From Kiritimatiellales bacterium (GTDB lineage Bacteria > Verrucomicrobiota > Kiritimatiellia > Kiritimatiellales > Pontiellaceae), in contig JAUVCG010000002.1 of the NCBI GenBank assembly GCA_030595785.1, positions 1-38,982 of the forward strand: 38,982 bases of DNA, given 5' to 3'. Below the pieces are notes generated by a model that had not been told where the DNA came from, made no database searches, and saw only the letters and a list, made by a program, of their open reading frames with translations. The position numbers and the translations under genes were made by a program. Positions within the stretch are counted from its first letter, which is position 1, and every line of letters starts with the position of its first letter. Below are positions 37,101-38,982 of this stretch, piece by piece.

Positions 37101-38982
37101 CATGAACAAAAATCAATAATCCTGCAGCAGGGTTTGGCCATATTCCGGCAAGCCATGACCATCACGATCCTTCCCGAGAGTAAAGGCCGGCGGTTCACGG
37201 AAGGAGACTATTCATCGCTCAAAGAACACTACAAGGAACGCAATTTTCAGATCCATGTGATGAATCGTTATGCCAGCCTCGGCCTCGAAAAGATAACAAC
37301 CGCGTTGGGGCTTGTGGCGGCCTATTTTACCATGAGCAAAACCGAGTTCGTAAAAAAATACTTTGCCGGGGAAAAGGATATGCTGGATCGCGCTACCAGT
37401 GCGGAATCCTATCAGACTATTGTTGATCAACTAAACAACGCCGTTCAAATTGCAGTGGTGTCTGCCCGGGCCAATATCAATATGCTCGTGCTCGCGGGTC
37501 CCGGATCCGGTAAAACACGGGTGATTGCACATCGTTGTGCTTATTTGTTGAGAGTTGAACGCGTTCGCCCCCATGAAATTCTGGTTGTATGCTTCAATCG
37601 TTCCGCCGCTATCAGTCTCCGGCAACGCATACGGGAGCTTGTTGGTAAGGGCGCGGCAAGGGTCACCGTTCAGACCTATCACGGTCTGGCCATGCGGCTG
37701 ATTGGAGCGTCGTTCGCGACACGTCTTGACGGCAAAGGCGAAATGCTGGACCTGGACGCAATGATTCCTGAAGCCACCAGAATGCTCCGGGGGGAATGCG
37801 ATATCCCCGGCCTTGAGCGCGATGAAATGCGTGAGCGGTTGCTTGCAGGATACCGGCATATTCTGATCGATGAATATCAGGATATTGATAAACCTCAATA
37901 CGACATGGTTTCGGCCATCGCGGGGCGGGCCCTTGAATCTGAAAATGAAGATGCCAAGCTCTCGATTCTCGCTGTAGGGGACGACGACCAGAATGTCTAC
38001 ACTTTCCGGGGGGCCAACATTCAGTTTATCCGACAGTTTAAAGAAGACTACAGCGCCCGGGCGCACTATCTGATCGAAAACTACCGATCCACGGAAAATA
38101 TCATCAACGTCTCCAATCAACTGATCGCGCTGAACCACGATCGGATGAAGACGGATCACCCCATTCAAATCAACGCAGCCCGTCGTTCTGAACCTGCCGG
38201 GAACCTCGTCCAGATCGTGGATTGCCAGAATACACTGCACCAGGCCCGTTACGTCCTGAATACAATCAAGGAATTCAGAAAGTCCGAAGGGGGCATTGCC
38301 GTTTTTTCCCGCACGAAAAAGGAACTCCATGTAATTCGGGCCGCACTCGAAGACGCGGCCATTCCTTCCATTATGGCGGCGGAAAGCAATGGTAATATTC
38401 CCCTCCATCGAATGCGGGAACCCAAAGCCCTGATTGCGTTTATAAAGCAGCTCCAGCAAGTCACGATTACGGCATCGCGTCTTCAGAATGAGTTTCAGAC
38501 ATTGCCGTGCTACGAAAAAAATAATCCATGGTGTCAAATTATTTGCGACATCCTTTGCGAGTGGGAAGACGAAACAAACAATAATGATCGATCCCCAGTC
38601 GAAGCCATCGATTTTATCTATGATGCGCTGCACGAACGTCAGCGGGAACGCGTATCGGATGGGAGCGTCTATTTATCAACCGTTCATTCCGCTAAAGGGC
38701 TTGAATTCGACCATGTCATAATGCTTGGAAAATGGGCGAGGCCATCGAACACCTCAGAGCAGGAAGAGGAACGGCGGTTGTACTATGTAGGTATGACGCG
38801 GGCGCGCAAAACACTTACATTATGCGAGCTTGAAAAGACCTCGAATCCGCACACGCGCGTGCTGGATAGTAGGGGCGTTGTGCACTCGAAGGCAGGTTTG
38901 CTTACTGATCCCCCGGACCAAGCGTTGAGCTTGAACTATGCAATAGTGGATCTTTCCAATGCCTGGATCGGATATCCGACCT
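34164..38982 (+). CDS. Giant fusion: DEDD-type 3'-5' exonuclease + RecQ-type SF2 helicase + UvrD/Rep-type SF1 helicase (3' end outside window)
   Basis: [19 protein letters not shown] and [12 protein letters not shown] (exonuclease); [72 protein letters not shown] (RecQ); [89 protein letters not shown] (UvrD). Frame checked at 34164, 35043, 37443 and 38703; no stop before the window end, probably why the ORF track omits it. Confidence 0.92.
   Translation, partial: [1606 protein letters not shown]

Noticed and set aside
37431-38633. 400-aa minus-strand ORF
   Set aside because: Fully antisense to the UvrD-type helicase domain, whose motifs are unmistakable on the plus strand; the minus translation has no recognisable domain.
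32060-38982. tRNA-Arg integration site (attR) of an island
   Set aside because: Looked for a second copy of the tRNA 3' end (TTCGACTCCTGTCCGGGGCGCCA) downstream and found none within the window; no integrase gene is visible.
1-38982. CRISPR array
   Set aside because: The tandem heptads, the 15-bp coding repeat and the REP copies lack the regular repeat-spacer organisation of CRISPR, and no cas gene is present.

Overview
The window is chromosomal DNA of about 39 kb. Protein style and neighbourhood suggest a PVC-superphylum bacterium, possibly Kiritimatiellota-like (inference). Main blocks: (1) tRNA-Leu(TAA) and a doubly truncated IS110-family transposase remnant fused to a truncated secreted protein. 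(2) A minus-strand corrinoid/C1 cluster (about 2.0-13.2 kb): homocysteine S-methyltransferase, CobW-type GTPase, UroD/MtaA-like methyltransferase with a C-terminal thioredoxin-like domain, DUF1638, RACo-like corrinoid activator, corrinoid protein, formate-THF ligase, and a MetF/MTHFR-C/pterin-methyltransferase fusion. A divergent PocR/AraC-like regulator faces it across a palindrome-rich intergenic region. Read as modules, this is a disassembled cobalamin-dependent methionine synthase with reductive (RACo) reactivation, or a related methyl-transfer system. (3) A sugar-acid catabolism locus (Gfo/Idh, cupin, GH88, XRE-cupin regulator, SDR) with decayed ThuA and YghZ-type AKR remnants. (4) A TamA/TamB pair, VOC protein, HTH protein, REP-associated transposase remnant, PQQ-like propeller protein and lipoproteins. 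(5) tRNA-Arg(TCG) followed by an accessory region with GTAG-type REP palindromes, an ORF6N pseudogene, an HTH-SNase fusion with two matching operator palindromes, and a giant (>1600 aa, open at the window end) exonuclease-RecQ-UvrD fusion that the supplied ORF track misses. The most interesting signals are the split methyltransferase cluster, the HTH-nuclease / triple-helicase neighbourhood, and the REP family with its RAYT remnant. All family calls are by eye, with no database search.
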